Shown: in pieces, positions 1 to 9,364 of the stretch
Layout of the letters: each line of letters begins with the position of its first letter
Numbering within the stretch: the first letter of the stretch is position 1
Origin: JAIBJN01 sp963825255
GTDB lineage: Bacteria > Actinomycetota > Thermoleophilia > Gaiellales > Gaiellaceae
DNA: 64,000 bases
Direction of reading: 5' to 3'
NCBI GenBank assembly: GCA_963825255.1
Contig: CAWGSF010000009.1
Span: 744,001-808,000, forward strand
The notes under the pieces: generated by a model
The model's input: the letters and a program-made list of their open reading frames with translations, nothing else
The model's database searches: none
Told to the model about the DNA's origin: nothing
Program-made: the position numbers and the translations under genes

Positions 1-46
1 ACGATAAGCTCCCGCGCGCACAGCCGAGAAGACGGAAAGGGTGAGC

Positions 47-670
47 ATGGCAACGTTGGCGTTCAACCGGGTCGAGATCGCGGCGCGCGAGCTCAAGCCC
101 GAGCTGCTCGAGCTGCACGGGATCTCCCGTGCGTCGGTGGAAGCGCACTACAAGCTCTACCAGGGGTACGTGGCGAAGCGGAACGAGATCCTGCAACGGC
201 TCGGGGAGATCGATCTCTCCGCCGCGAACCAGGTGTACTCCGACGTGCGCGCGCTCAAGGTCGACCTCACGTTCGCCATCGGCGGCGTCAAGAACCACGA
301 GATCTACTTCGAGCACCTGGGCGGCGGCGGCGGGAATCCGGACGGCGCCGCGGCGGCGCTCATCGAGCGCGACTTCGGGAGCGTCGAGGAGTGGCGGGCC
401 GATCTCAAGGCGACCGGCATGGGCGCGCGCGGCTGGGCGTGGACGGCGTACGACTGGGACGAGCAGCGCCTCTTCAACTACATCGGCGACGCGCAGAACA
501 CCTTCCCCGTCTGGAACGCGGCGCCGCTCGTCGCTCTGGACGTCTACGAGCACGCCTACTTCCTCGACTACCAGACCGACCGCAGCTCGTACATCGACGC
601 GTTCTTCGACAACCTCGACTGGGGCGTCGTGAACGACTGGGTCGCGGGCTACGGTATCTCGGTCGCGTAG
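47..670 (+). CDS. Fe/Mn-family superoxide dismutase
   Basis: Converts superoxide to oxygen and hydrogen peroxide, probably in the cytoplasm. The family's four metal ligands are visible: His in VEAHYKLY, His in NHEIYFEHL, and Asp and His in DVYEHAYFLDY. At about 207 residues it has the usual single-subunit length. An in-frame GTG lies at 41, but GGAAAGG at 34-40 is six bases before the ATG at 47, so I chose the ATG. The helical pair around the first ligand differs from E. coli SodA (Tyr/Leu where His residues are common), so I do not assign Fe versus Mn. The stop is followed within 20 bp by plsY. Confidence 0.92.
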   Translation: MATLAFNRVEIAARELKPELLELHGISRASVEAHYKLYQGYVAKRNEILQRLGEIDLSAANQVYSDVRALKVDLTFAIGGVKNHEIYFEHLGGGGGNPDGAAAALIERDFGSVEEWRADLKATGMGARGWAWTAYDWDEQRLFNYIGDAQNTFPVWNAAPLVALDVYEHAYFLDYQTDRSSYIDAFFDNLDWGVVNDWVAGYGISVA

Positions 671-688
671 CGCCACCACCCACCCGCT

Positions 689-1315
689 CTGACAGACGGC
701 CTCCTCATCCTCGCCGGCTACCTCCTCGGGAGCATGCCCTGGGGCTACTGGCTTCCCCGGGTGTTCGCGGGCGTCGACATCAGGACGCTGGGGAGCGGGA
801 ACGCCGGGGCGACGAACGTCTGGCGCACGCTCGGGTTCAAGCTCGGCCTCGCGGTCGCGCTGCTCGACGTCGCCAAGGGCGCCGCGGCCGCCCTCCTGGG
901 CCTGTGGCTCGGCGGCGACCTCGTGGCGGTGCTGGCCGGCGTCGCGGCGATGATCGGTCACTGGCGACCGCTCTTCCTCGGCTTCGCCCGCAGCGGCAAG
1001 ACGGTGGCGACGACGGGCGGCGTCGCGCTCGCCCTGGCGACCCTGCCCGCCCTCGCGGCAGGAGGCGTCTGGCTCGCGGTGTTCTTCCTGACCCGCTACG
1101 CGTCGCTGGCGTCCATCATGGCCGCCGTCTCGCTGCCCCTCTTCGCGTTCCTGTTCGGGGAGTCCTGGCCGGTGCTCGTGTTCACCGCCGGCGCCGCGCT
1201 CGCGATCATCGTGCTCCACCGGTCGAACATCCGCCGTCTGCTCACGAGGACGGAGCCGAAGATCGACCTGCGCCGGCCGGCGCGCGGGCTCAGACGGCCT
1301 TCAGCCAGTCACTGA
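689..1315 (+). CDS. plsY: Glycerol-3-phosphate acyltransferase PlsY, probable CTG start
   Basis: Integral membrane enzyme that moves an acyl group from acyl-phosphate to glycerol-3-phosphate, the first step of phospholipid synthesis. The first family motif is clear (LGSGNAGATNVWRTLG) and so is the third (HRSNIRRLL). The second is unusual: GFARSGKTVATTGG replaces the typical GGKGVAT loop. The first in-frame ATG (734) would remove half of the first membrane helix. Codons back to CTG at 689 restore LTDGLLILAGYLLGS, and no ATG, GTG or TTG lies between there and the in-frame stop at 668. The 3' end overlaps the convergent FolE2-like gene by 26 bp. Confidence 0.85.
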   Translation: MTDGLLILAGYLLGSMPWGYWLPRVFAGVDIRTLGSGNAGATNVWRTLGFKLGLAVALLDVAKGAAAALLGLWLGGDLVAVLAGVAAMIGHWRPLFLGFARSGKTVATTGGVALALATLPALAAGGVWLAVFFLTRYASLASIMAAVSLPLFAFLFGESWPVLVFTAGAALAIIVLHRSNIRRLLTRTEPKIDLRRPARGLRRPSASH

Positions 1316-2255
1316 GCTCGGTGTGCAGGGGCGAGTGCTCCGCGCCCGCGAGCTCGCCGCGCAGCTCGCCCACCGTCCCGAACCGCTCGGCGAGGACGTC
1401 GTGGTTGTGGATCGTCTCGAAGTTGACCTGGCGCGCGAGGACGAAGTCGTCGTCGCCCAGCTCCTCGTAGGCGTCGAGGGCGCCCTTGACCATGAGGCGG
1501 ACGGAGTCCTCGACGAAGCGCGGGGAGAGGTGCGCGTGCTCGACCACGAAGAGCTCGTCGGGCCGCTTGAGCAGCTCGTACACCGGGGAGCTCATCGACC
1601 GTTCGACGAGGTCGACGAGGTCCTCCGCGTCGAGACGAATCTCGGTGCCGAGGTACAGCGTGCCCCGGCCGCGCTGGTTGTGAGTGGCGAGTGGGACGAG
1701 CTCGAGGATCCGCTCGACGTCGATCTCGTCGAAGCCCGCGTCGCCGAGCCGCTCCGCAGCCCGGTCGCGGACGAGACCCTGGGCACAGGGACAGGCGTTC
1801 CACCCCGTCGCCTCCACGCCCACGAGCCTGCGCGCCGCGGTCGGAGAGGCGGCGGCGAGCCCGAGGAGGGTCACGAGCTCCTGCGTGCGGAGGCCTGTGA
1901 CCGGCGTCGAGCGCTCGATCGGGTACCGCGCCGCGATCCTGACCTCTGCTCGCAACGCGCCCTGGCGCTGGACGATGTGGCGCGCGATGTGCTCGGCGAG
2001 CCGCTCGACGAGCAGCATCTCGCCGATGACGAGCTCGTCGATGGCCTCCTCGAAGAGCTCCGGGAAGCGCGACATGTGCACGCCCATCTGCGCCGGGTCG
2101 AGGTCGACGAAGCAGTCGATCTCGGCCGAGACGAGCGCGTCCTCGCCGCCGTGCTGCATGCGGACGGCCTTCTGGACGCCCGTCACCCCCGCCCGGGAGA
2201 GGCCGAGCTGGACCTCCGGGACGGACGCCTGCAGGTCCGCGGTGCCGGAACCCAT
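1290..2255 (-). CDS. GTP cyclohydrolase, FolE2/MptA family (COG1469)
   Basis: Family members open the GTP ring at the start of folate or pterin synthesis and use a single metal. The signature is NACPCAQ (cysteines near residues 155 and 157 of 321), with conserved histidines in THNQRGRG and EHAHLSPRF. CPCAQ and the length are closer to the archaeal MptA branch than to standard bacterial FolE2. I chose ATG 2255, preceded by GGAGCGGAG, over GTG 2270. It is divergent from the kinase-like gene at 2297 across about 40 bp. No other folate gene is adjacent. Confidence 0.85.
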   Translation of the reverse strand: MGSGTADLQASVPEVQLGLSRAGVTGVQKAVRMQHGGEDALVSAEIDCFVDLDPAQMGVHMSRFPELFEEAIDELVIGEMLLVERLAEHIARHIVQRQGALRAEVRIAARYPIERSTPVTGLRTQELVTLLGLAAASPTAARRLVGVEATGWNACPCAQGLVRDRAAERLGDAGFDEIDVERILELVPLATHNQRGRGTLYLGTEIRLDAEDLVDLVERSMSSPVYELLKRPDELFVVEHAHLSPRFVEDSVRLMVKGALDAYEELGDDDFVLARQVNFETIHNHDVLAERFGTVGELRGELAGAEHSPLHTELSDWLKAV

Positions 2256-2296
2256 TAGTCTCCGCTCCACGCGGCGAAACGTAGCAGCCCGGTGAC

Positions 2297-2881
2297 GTGA
2301 CGAACGACCGCAAACTGGCCGAGCTCGTGTCGGTCGCGTGCCATGACATCGCGACCCCGCTCGCGACCGTCTACGGCTTTGCCCGGACGCTCGAGCGGGC
2401 CGAGCTCGAGGCGCCGGCCGGGCGCTACGTGGAGATGATCGGGGCGGCCTCCGGGCAGATCGGCGAGCTCGTCGACCGCCTGCGGCTCATCGCCCGCGTC
2501 GAGGCGGGTCGCTACGAGCCGGAGCTCGTGAGCGTCGACTCGCTCGCCCTCGTCGAGGAGGCAGCCGCGCAGCTGGACGAGAGCCGCGTCTCGGTCGCCG
2601 GGGAGGGGAGCGCGGTCCGCGTCGACGTCGAGCCGACTCGCTGGGCGCTGGGACAGCTCGCGCGCGCGGCGGCCCGGCACGGCGGCCACGAGACGGTCGC
2701 CTACGACGTCCGCGGCGCGGAGCTCGAGCTCTCACCGCTGTCCCGGACGGCCGAGCCCGTGGTCCTCGGCGAGAAGCTCCTGGAGTTCGCGGCGCCCGCG
2801 GCCGGTCTCGTCATCGAGGCCGGCGGCGGCTCGCTCGAGGCCCGGGACGGGAGCCTCGTCGTTCGGCTTCCGCCGGGGTGA
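2297..2881 (+). CDS. Histidine-kinase-like protein lacking a recognisable ATPase
   Basis: The first 75 residues look like a HisKA dimerisation/phosphoacceptor domain with the H-box ACHDIATPLATVYGF (His16), followed by a helix with LRLIARVEAGRYEPE. The remaining 115 residues sit where a HATPase_c domain would be. They keep the LALVEEAAAQLDE-type start but show no N-box, DxGxG or GLGL motif. It has no membrane segment. It could be a histidine phosphotransferase, a degenerate kinase or a kinase inhibitor. No response regulator is adjacent. The GTG start is supported by the H-box lying at the usual distance from the N-terminus. Confidence 0.7.
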   Translation: MTNDRKLAELVSVACHDIATPLATVYGFARTLERAELEAPAGRYVEMIGAASGQIGELVDRLRLIARVEAGRYEPELVSVDSLALVEEAAAQLDESRVSVAGEGSAVRVDVEPTRWALGQLARAAARHGGHETVAYDVRGAELELSPLSRTAEPVVLGEKLLEFAAPAAGLVIEAGGGSLEARDGSLVVRLPPG

Positions 2882-2887
2882 GCTCGG

Positions 2888-3715
2888 CTAGCGCAGCAGG
2901 CGCGAGAGCCGGCGGTCCTTGAGCACGCGCCCGCCCGTCTGGCACTCGGGGCAGTAGTAGATCGTGTGCTCCTCGAAGTCCACGCGGGCGATCGGCGCCC
3001 CGCAGTTGGGGCACGGCTCGCCGAGCCGGTTGTGCACCCGGTAGGCCTTCGCGTCGGGAACGCCGCCCAGGCGAAGCTCGAGGCCCTCGGCGAGCGTCTC
3101 GCGGATCGTCGTCGCCAGGCGCTCCACGTCCTCGTTCCCGAGCTCGGTGGAGAGGGCATAAGGCGAGAGGCGCGCGCGGTTGAGGATCTCGTTCGACCAC
3201 GCCCTCCCGATGCCGGCGAGCGCGCGCTGGTCGCGGAGGAAGGGGTGGAGCCGCCGCCCCTCGCGGCGCAGGAGCTCGCCGAGCGCGGCCGCGTCGATCG
3301 TGTCCGCCTCGGGCCCGAGGTGCTCGAGCTCCGCCTCGAGCTCCTCCGGGCGGTAGAGGCCGACGCGGGCGCGCTTCTTCGACCCTGCCTCGGTGAGGAT
3401 GAGCTCGCCGCCGTCCTCGAGGCGGAGCCGGAACGCCGGGGACTTGGGGCCTTTCTCTCCCGGCTCCAGGAACCGGATGCGCCCGGCGCTCATGAGGTGG
3501 ACGTGGAGGACGAGCTCTCCGTCCTCCGTTGGGAAGAGGAGGTGCTTCCCGCGCCTGCCCGCTCCCGCGAGCGACCCCCCCTCGAGCGCCGAGAGGGGAG
3601 GGTCGAAGGTCTTCAGCGTGGCGACGTGAGCAGGGCCCGCCTTCGCGACGGGCGAGCGCCCGACGCGCTCGTCGAGAGTCCGGCGGGCCGCCTCCACCTC
3701 GGGAAACTCGGGAAT
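2888..3715 (-). CDS. mutM: Formamidopyrimidine-DNA glycosylase, apparent ATT start
   Basis: Base-excision repair enzyme that removes 8-oxoguanine and nicks the strand. Catalysis needs Pro1-Glu2 exposed after Met removal. The coding frame upstream of the first GTG (3697) reads PEFPEV, so Pro1-Glu2 follows directly after an ATT codon at 3715-3713. An AGGAGG ribosome site lies four bases before that ATT. The conserved Lys (RRGKHLLF) and a C-terminal zinc finger (CPNC...CPEC) are present. Family length (275 aa) fits this start. Its leader is the 11 bp separating it from the divergent asparaginase gene. Nei-type enzymes usually begin PEGPE, so MutM is preferred. Confidence 0.9.
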   Translation of the reverse strand: MPEFPEVEAARRTLDERVGRSPVAKAGPAHVATLKTFDPPLSALEGGSLAGAGRRGKHLLFPTEDGELVLHVHLMSAGRIRFLEPGEKGPKSPAFRLRLEDGGELILTEAGSKKRARVGLYRPEELEAELEHLGPEADTIDAAALGELLRREGRRLHPFLRDQRALAGIGRAWSNEILNRARLSPYALSTELGNEDVERLATTIRETLAEGLELRLGGVPDAKAYRVHNRLGEPCPNCGAPIARVDFEEHTIYYCPECQTGGRVLKDRRLSRLLR

Positions 3716-3725
3716 AGTTCCTCCT
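3713..3725 (-). promoter_or_regulatory. Strong ribosome site in front of the ATT start of mutM
   Basis: On the minus strand AGGAGG (3725-3720) is followed by four bases and ATT (3715-3713), then CCC GAG. This is the only arrangement that yields the catalytic N-terminal proline. Confidence 0.75.
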
Positions 3726-3726
3726 C

Positions 3727-4632
3727 GTGGACGCGATCAGCGTAGCCGTGGAGCGTGGCGGGCTCGTCGAGTCGCGGCACCGCGTGCACGCGGTGATCCT
3801 CCGCGGCGGGCAGATCGAGCGGAGCTGGGGCGACCCCGAGACCGTCGCCTACGTCCGCTCGGCCGCGAAGCCGCTCCAGGCGCTCCCGCTCGCCCCGCTC
3901 GGCCTGCCGGACGAGGAGCTCGCCATCGCGTGTGCCTCTCACGAGGCGCGACCCGAGCAGCTCGAGGCCGTTCGCGCGCTCCTCGCGCGGGCAGGCGCCT
4001 CGGAGGACGACCTCGAGTGCGGGGCCGAGCACGGCTCGCGCCTCGGGCACAACTGCTCGGGGAAGCACGCCGGCTTCCTTCTCCTCGCGCACGAGCGAGG
4101 CTGGGACGCCGAGGGCTACCGGCTCCCCGGGCATCCCGTCCAGCGCGAGATGCGCGGGATCGTCGCCGCGGCGGTCGGTCGTCCCCCGGCGGCGCTCGAG
4201 ACGGCGGTCGACGGCTGCGGCGTCCCGACGTTCGCCCTCTCGCTCGTCGAGATGGCACGGGCGTTCGCCGGTCTCGTCGCCGGCGAGCGGCCGGAGGCGG
4301 GCGCGGTCGTCCGGGCGATGACGGCGCGGCCGGACCTCGTCGGCGGCCCGGAGTCCGTCGACACGCTCGTCATGCGAGCGCTTCCAGGGGCGGTCGCGAA
4401 GCGCGGCGCCGAGGGCGTCCTCTGCGTCGGCCTCGCCGACGGTGCCGCTCTCGCCCTCAAGGTCGAGGACGGCGCCAACCGCGCCGCGTACGCGGCGGCC
4501 GGCCTCGCGCTCGAGATCGCCGAGCTCGCCGAGCGCCCGCTGACCAACAGCCGCGGCGAGGTCGTCGGCGCCATCACACCGGATCTCCGAGCCGAGAAAA
4601 ATCGTCCTTCCACATTTCCACAGGGGATGTAG
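3727..4632 (+). CDS. L-asparaginase II family protein (COG4448, Rhizobium AnsA type)
   Basis: Hydrolyses asparagine to aspartate and ammonia in characterised relatives. Family motifs seen: RSAAKPLQALPL near residue 44, HNCSGKHAGFL near 107 and VDGCGVPTFALSL near 160. It is about 300 residues, slightly shorter than most. The GTG start has no ribosome site of its own, and AATAGT lies 8 nt upstream, so the message may be leaderless. It is divergent from mutM. The last residues are followed within 25 bp by a hairpin that separates it from the sigma factor gene. Confidence 0.85.
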   Translation: MDAISVAVERGGLVESRHRVHAVILRGGQIERSWGDPETVAYVRSAAKPLQALPLAPLGLPDEELAIACASHEARPEQLEAVRALLARAGASEDDLECGAEHGSRLGHNCSGKHAGFLLLAHERGWDAEGYRLPGHPVQREMRGIVAAAVGRPPAALETAVDGCGVPTFALSLVEMARAFAGLVAGERPEAGAVVRAMTARPDLVGGPESVDTLVMRALPGAVAKRGAEGVLCVGLADGAALALKVEDGANRAAYAAAGLALEIAELAERPLTNSRGEVVGAITPDLRAEKNRPSTFPQGM

Positions 4633-4655
4633 AATCACCCGCCTGTGTGCCTGTC

Positions 4656-4690
4656 GAGCCGGGGGGCCGAGGATCCCCGCCGGCTCTTTT
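4656..4690 (+). terminator. Rho-independent terminator after the asparaginase gene
   Basis: GAGCCGG (4656-4662) pairs with CCGGCTC (4680-4686) and the adjacent G/C bases can extend the stem. TTTT follows directly. It lies between the asparaginase stop and the sigma factor start. Confidence 0.7.
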
Positions 4691-4737
4691 CGTTCCAACC
4701 GCAACACGTTGCACCGGTAACGAGAAAGGCGGGGCCA

Positions 4738-5832
<1,095 letters not shown>

Positions 5833-7926
5833 CTACGGGCAGGCGGCGGGGTCGGGCGTGTAGACCGGCTCCGACGAGCGGACGCTGACGAAGCGCGCGC
5901 CCACCGAGCCCGTCGACGGCGCCGAGAAGCCGAGCCGCCAGGGGCCGTCCGAGCAGACGGCGAAGACGAGCTCGCGCGGTGCTCCCTCGGCGACGACGAT
6001 CTCGCGCGGGGCGCTGCCCGGCTCGTCGAGGGTGACCGGCACCTCGCCCGCGCCCGGGGGTGCGGTGAGGCGGACGGCGAGCGTTCCGGCCAGGCCCTCG
6101 TCGGCGCTCTCCGGCCAGAGCCGGATGCTCCCGAGCAGCCCCAGCCAGCCGTCCTCGAAGCGCCCGGGCGCGTAGAGGGCCAGCCGATGGGGCCCGCTCG
6201 AGCGCAGCAGGTTGTAGACGGGCGAGGAGGCCACCTCGGACGAGTCGCGAAAGCGGACGGTGTCGCTGATCCCGTCGGCGAGCAGCGGGCTCGTCACCGG
6301 CCTGCCGCTCGCAAGCAGCGTTCCGTCGCGTCCGATCTCGAGCCGGGTGACCGCGAAGGAGTCGGGAGGCTCGGCTCCCGGTAGCAGGTACACCGTGTCC
6401 ACTGAGCGGTTCCAGAAGAGGTACTCGGAGGCATAGCCGCGCTCGCTGCTCCGCGACTGCAGCATGGCGACGTCGCGGAGACCCGAGCGGTCGACGAAGC
6501 TCGGGTTCGCTCCGAGGACGTCGCCCCGGGTGCGCTCGGCGTTCGCGATCGAGAAGGAGACGGCGCCCGCGTAGGCGGCGCCGCAGGTGAGGAGGGCGAG
6601 GCCGAGGGCGAGCGGCGTCATCCACCGTCCGGCGCGGGTCGCCACGACCACCGCGCCGAGGAGGAGGGCGGCTCCGAGCGCGAGCACGAGCGAGGCGAGC
6701 CCCACGTCCCCGAGCAGCTCTTCGAGCCGGGCGGCGGCGAAGAGCGTCGGCGCGTTGGTCTTGCCGTCGGCGGCCGAGTAGCCCGAGAGCGGGACCCGGG
6801 CCGCGAGCGCGACGAGGCCGGCGGCCATCAGGGCGTGGGCGAGGCGGTGCGGCCAGCCGCGCGAGGCGTAGAGGCCGAAGGCGATCCCGAGGAGCGGGAC
6901 GGCGTAGAAGAAGTAGCGCTCCTGCACCCGGTCGCCGTCGATGCCCCAGGCCGCCGCCTCGAGGAGGAGGGCGAGGGCGACCGAGAGCGCGAGCGCTCCG
7001 AAGGCCAGCTCCTCCCGGGAGCGCGGCCGGCGCAGCGAGAGCCAGAGGCCGAGGAGCCCGCCGGGGACGAGGACGATCCCGGACGCGTAGACGAGGAGCG
7101 TCGCGTCGGCTCCCAGCCACCGCGCGAGCTCGGGCGACACGAGGTTCTGGTCGAGGACGCCGCCGTAGAAGCCGAGCGTGCTGCCCGGGCCGACGGCGAG
7201 GAACGCCACGGCCGCCAGGACGAGGGGAGCGAGCACGATGACCTGCTCGCGAAGCGCGGCGCGCAGCCTCCGCTCGCGGAGCCCCACGATGACCGCGGCG
7301 GCGAGGAAGCAGAGCGGGAGGACGGCGAACTGGAGCCTGGCGAAGGCGGCGAGGCCGGCGAGCCCGAGGAACGCGATCTGGATCCTCCAGCCGGGCTTCA
7401 CGAGCGCGACCACGCCGGCGGCGACGGCGCCGAGGGCGAGCGGATAGGCGAACGGCTCCGAGAGGACCCAGGAGGCATAGACCAGGTCGGGGACGAGGAT
7501 CGCGAGGAGGGCGAGCGCGAACGCCGTCCAGGTCGTCAGCCTGAGTCGCCGCGCGAGCAGGAAGACGGGCACGGCGGCCAGGGACATGGCGAGGGCACCC
7601 ATGGTCTGGACGATGCGGAAGGAGGTCTCGACGTCGTCGGCGAGCCAGGCGGGGGCGGTGAGGATCGGCTGAAAGAGCGCCGGGAAGCCCGCCGACGCGC
7701 CGCGAATCAGCGGGCCGCCGCCCTCGGCGAGCGACCGCGAGAGCTCCGCGTAGATGTACTCGTCGGCGAAGAAGGTCGGCGTCGCGCGCAGCCAGGCGAG
7801 GAGCGTGCGCAGCACGAAGCTCGCCCCCACGAGGGCGGCGAGAAGAGGTGCGGCGCCGAGCTCGGCGCGGACGAGTGCCTCTCGGCGCGCGAGCACCCGC
7901 TCGGCGGTGCGGGCCGCGACGGACAC
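5833..7926 (-). CDS. Large multi-TM glycosyltransferase-like membrane protein (ArnT/GT39-like)
   Basis: A 697-residue protein with about ten or more hydrophobic helices in the first 450 residues and a soluble, beta-rich C-terminal part. After the first helix comes FFADEYIYAELSRSLAEGG, the acidic DE loop position typical of polyprenyl-phosphate-sugar transferases (GT-C fold). It probably moves a lipid-linked sugar to a cell-envelope acceptor outside the membrane; the acceptor cannot be told. The GTG at 7926 is chosen because upstream codons are arginine-rich and overlap the divergent promoter region; GCCGATA lies 8 nt upstream. Confidence 0.75.
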   Translation of the reverse strand: MSVAARTAERVLARREALVRAELGAAPLLAALVGASFVLRTLLAWLRATPTFFADEYIYAELSRSLAEGGGPLIRGASAGFPALFQPILTAPAWLADDVETSFRIVQTMGALAMSLAAVPVFLLARRLRLTTWTAFALALLAILVPDLVYASWVLSEPFAYPLALGAVAAGVVALVKPGWRIQIAFLGLAGLAAFARLQFAVLPLCFLAAAVIVGLRERRLRAALREQVIVLAPLVLAAVAFLAVGPGSTLGFYGGVLDQNLVSPELARWLGADATLLVYASGIVLVPGGLLGLWLSLRRPRSREELAFGALALSVALALLLEAAAWGIDGDRVQERYFFYAVPLLGIAFGLYASRGWPHRLAHALMAAGLVALAARVPLSGYSAADGKTNAPTLFAAARLEELLGDVGLASLVLALGAALLLGAVVVATRAGRWMTPLALGLALLTCGAAYAGAVSFSIANAERTRGDVLGANPSFVDRSGLRDVAMLQSRSSERGYASEYLFWNRSVDTVYLLPGAEPPDSFAVTRLEIGRDGTLLASGRPVTSPLLADGISDTVRFRDSSEVASSPVYNLLRSSGPHRLALYAPGRFEDGWLGLLGSIRLWPESADEGLAGTLAVRLTAPPGAGEVPVTLDEPGSAPREIVVAEGAPRELVFAVCSDGPWRLGFSAPSTGSVGARFVSVRSSEPVYTPDPAACP

Positions 7927-7934
7927 GTTCTCTC

Positions 7935-7941
7935 TATCGGC
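7935..7941 (-). promoter_or_regulatory. GCCGATA motif upstream of the glycosyltransferase
   Basis: GCCGATA on the minus strand ends 8 nt before GTG 7926. It is the same motif seen before several pilus genes. No convincing -35 is visible. Confidence 0.4.
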
Positions 7942-7995
7942 GCGAGCCGGGCGAGCGTTAGCGCGCGCCCTGGAGGCTTCGCCCGAGGACGGGGC

Positions 7996-8001
7996 TAGCC
8001 T
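7996..8001 (+). promoter_or_regulatory. Candidate leaderless -10 (TAGCCT)
   Basis: TAGCCT, then 7 nt, then GTG 8009 of the CDF transporter; there is no ribosome site. The divergent 82-bp region also serves the glycosyltransferase. Confidence 0.45.
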
Positions 8002-8008
8002 GTGTCCG

Positions 8009-9364
8009 GTGAGCCCCCAGCGCCGGATCGCCTTCGCGTCGGTCGTGGCGGCCCTCGTCCTCATCGCGCTCAAGCTCGTCACGGGCCTGGCCACGGGCAG
8101 CCTCGGCCTGCTCTCCGAGGCGGCGCACTCGGGCACCGACTTCGTCGCTGCCCTGCTCGTCCTCTTCGCGGTGGGGGTCGCCGGCCGACCGGCCGACCCC
8201 AGCCATCTCTACGGCCACGGCAAGGCGGAGCACCTGTCGGCCCTGGCCGAGGCGTCGATCCTCGTCGGCCTCTCGATCCTGATCGCCTTCGCCGCGATCC
8301 GGCGTCTCGTCGACGGGACGGCGGACGTGGACGCGACCTGGTACGCGTTCCTCGTCATCGTGATCGTCATGGTGATCGACGCGAGCCGGGCGACCGTCTC
8401 GCTCCGGGCCGCCCGCAGGTACTCGAGCGCCGCCTTCGGCGCGAGTGCGCTCCACTTCGCCAGCGATCTCGCGGGCTCCACCGCCGTCCTCATCGGGCTC
8501 CTCGCGGCCCGGGCCGGCCATCCGGAGGGCGACGCGGCCGCGGCCCTCTTCGTCGCAGTCCTCGTCCTGGTCGCCGCCGGGCGGCTGATCGGCCAGAACG
8601 TCGACGTGCTCATGGACAGGGCGCCGGCGCCCGAGGTCGAGGCAGCCCGCAGAGCGATCGAGTCGCTCGCGCCCGCCGTGACCCTCCACCGGCTGCGCAT
8701 GCGCCGGGCCGCGGGGCGGCACTTCGCGGACGTCGTCATCGGCGTGCCGCCCGACGCGGCCGTGGGGCAGGGCCATGCCGCCGCCGACGCGGTCGAGGAG
8801 GCGGTCGAGCGGGCCGTCCCGGGGACGGACGTCGTGGTCCACGTCGAGCCGTCGGATGCCGGCGCTGCGCTCGCCGAGCGCGCACTTGCCGCCGCGCTCC
8901 GGGTCCCGCGCGTGCGCGAGGTCCACAACGTCACCGTCCTCGGCGCGGGCGATCGCTCCGAGGTCTCGCTCCACCTCAAGCTCCCGGGCACGCTCACCCT
9001 CGAGGAGGCGCACGACGTCGCCACGCAGGTCGAGCGCGAGATCCTCGCCGACCTGCCCGAGGTGGACGCCGTCCAGACCCACCTCGAGCCGCTCTCGGAG
9101 CCCGAGGCTGTCCGCCCGGTGCCCGCGGCCGACCTCGAGCACGAGGCGGCGGACATCCGCCGCGTGGTCGAGGAGACGATCGGGTCGGAGCCACGCCAGC
9201 TGCGGTTCCTCTCGACCGAGCACGGCCTCGTCGCGTTCCTGACGCTGGGGATGGATCCCGCGCACGCGCTCGCGGACGCGCACGCGCGCGCGAGCGAGAT
9301 CGAGGAGCGGATCCGGCGGGACCACCCCGAGATCTCCGAGGTGATCGTCCACACGGAGCCTTAA
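8009..9364 (+). CDS. Cation diffusion facilitator (CDF) metal exporter with long C-terminal tail
   Basis: Proton-driven efflux of divalent metals such as Zn or Fe, inferred from the family. The six-helix part covers about residues 1-205. The metal-site HxxxD pairs appear as AAHSGTDF in TM2 and LHFASDLAGS in TM5, with HLYGHGKAEHLSAL in the loop before TM3. A single ZT_dimer-like domain usually follows; here about 245 cytoplasmic residues appear to hold two or three such alpha-beta units (endings VVVHVEP, VQTHLEP and VIVHTEP). GTG 8009 is chosen because upstream codons have no CDF similarity. Its stop codon lies in the end of the 168-bp repeat. Confidence 0.88.
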   Translation: MSPQRRIAFASVVAALVLIALKLVTGLATGSLGLLSEAAHSGTDFVAALLVLFAVGVAGRPADPSHLYGHGKAEHLSALAEASILVGLSILIAFAAIRRLVDGTADVDATWYAFLVIVIVMVIDASRATVSLRAARRYSSAAFGASALHFASDLAGSTAVLIGLLAARAGHPEGDAAAALFVAVLVLVAAGRLIGQNVDVLMDRAPAPEVEAARRAIESLAPAVTLHRLRMRRAAGRHFADVVIGVPPDAAVGQGHAAADAVEEAVERAVPGTDVVVHVEPSDAGAALAERALAAALRVPRVREVHNVTVLGAGDRSEVSLHLKLPGTLTLEEAHDVATQVEREILADLPEVDAVQTHLEPLSEPEAVRPVPAADLEHEAADIRRVVEETIGSEPRQLRFLSTEHGLVAFLTLGMDPAHALADAHARASEIEERIRRDHPEISEVIVHTEP

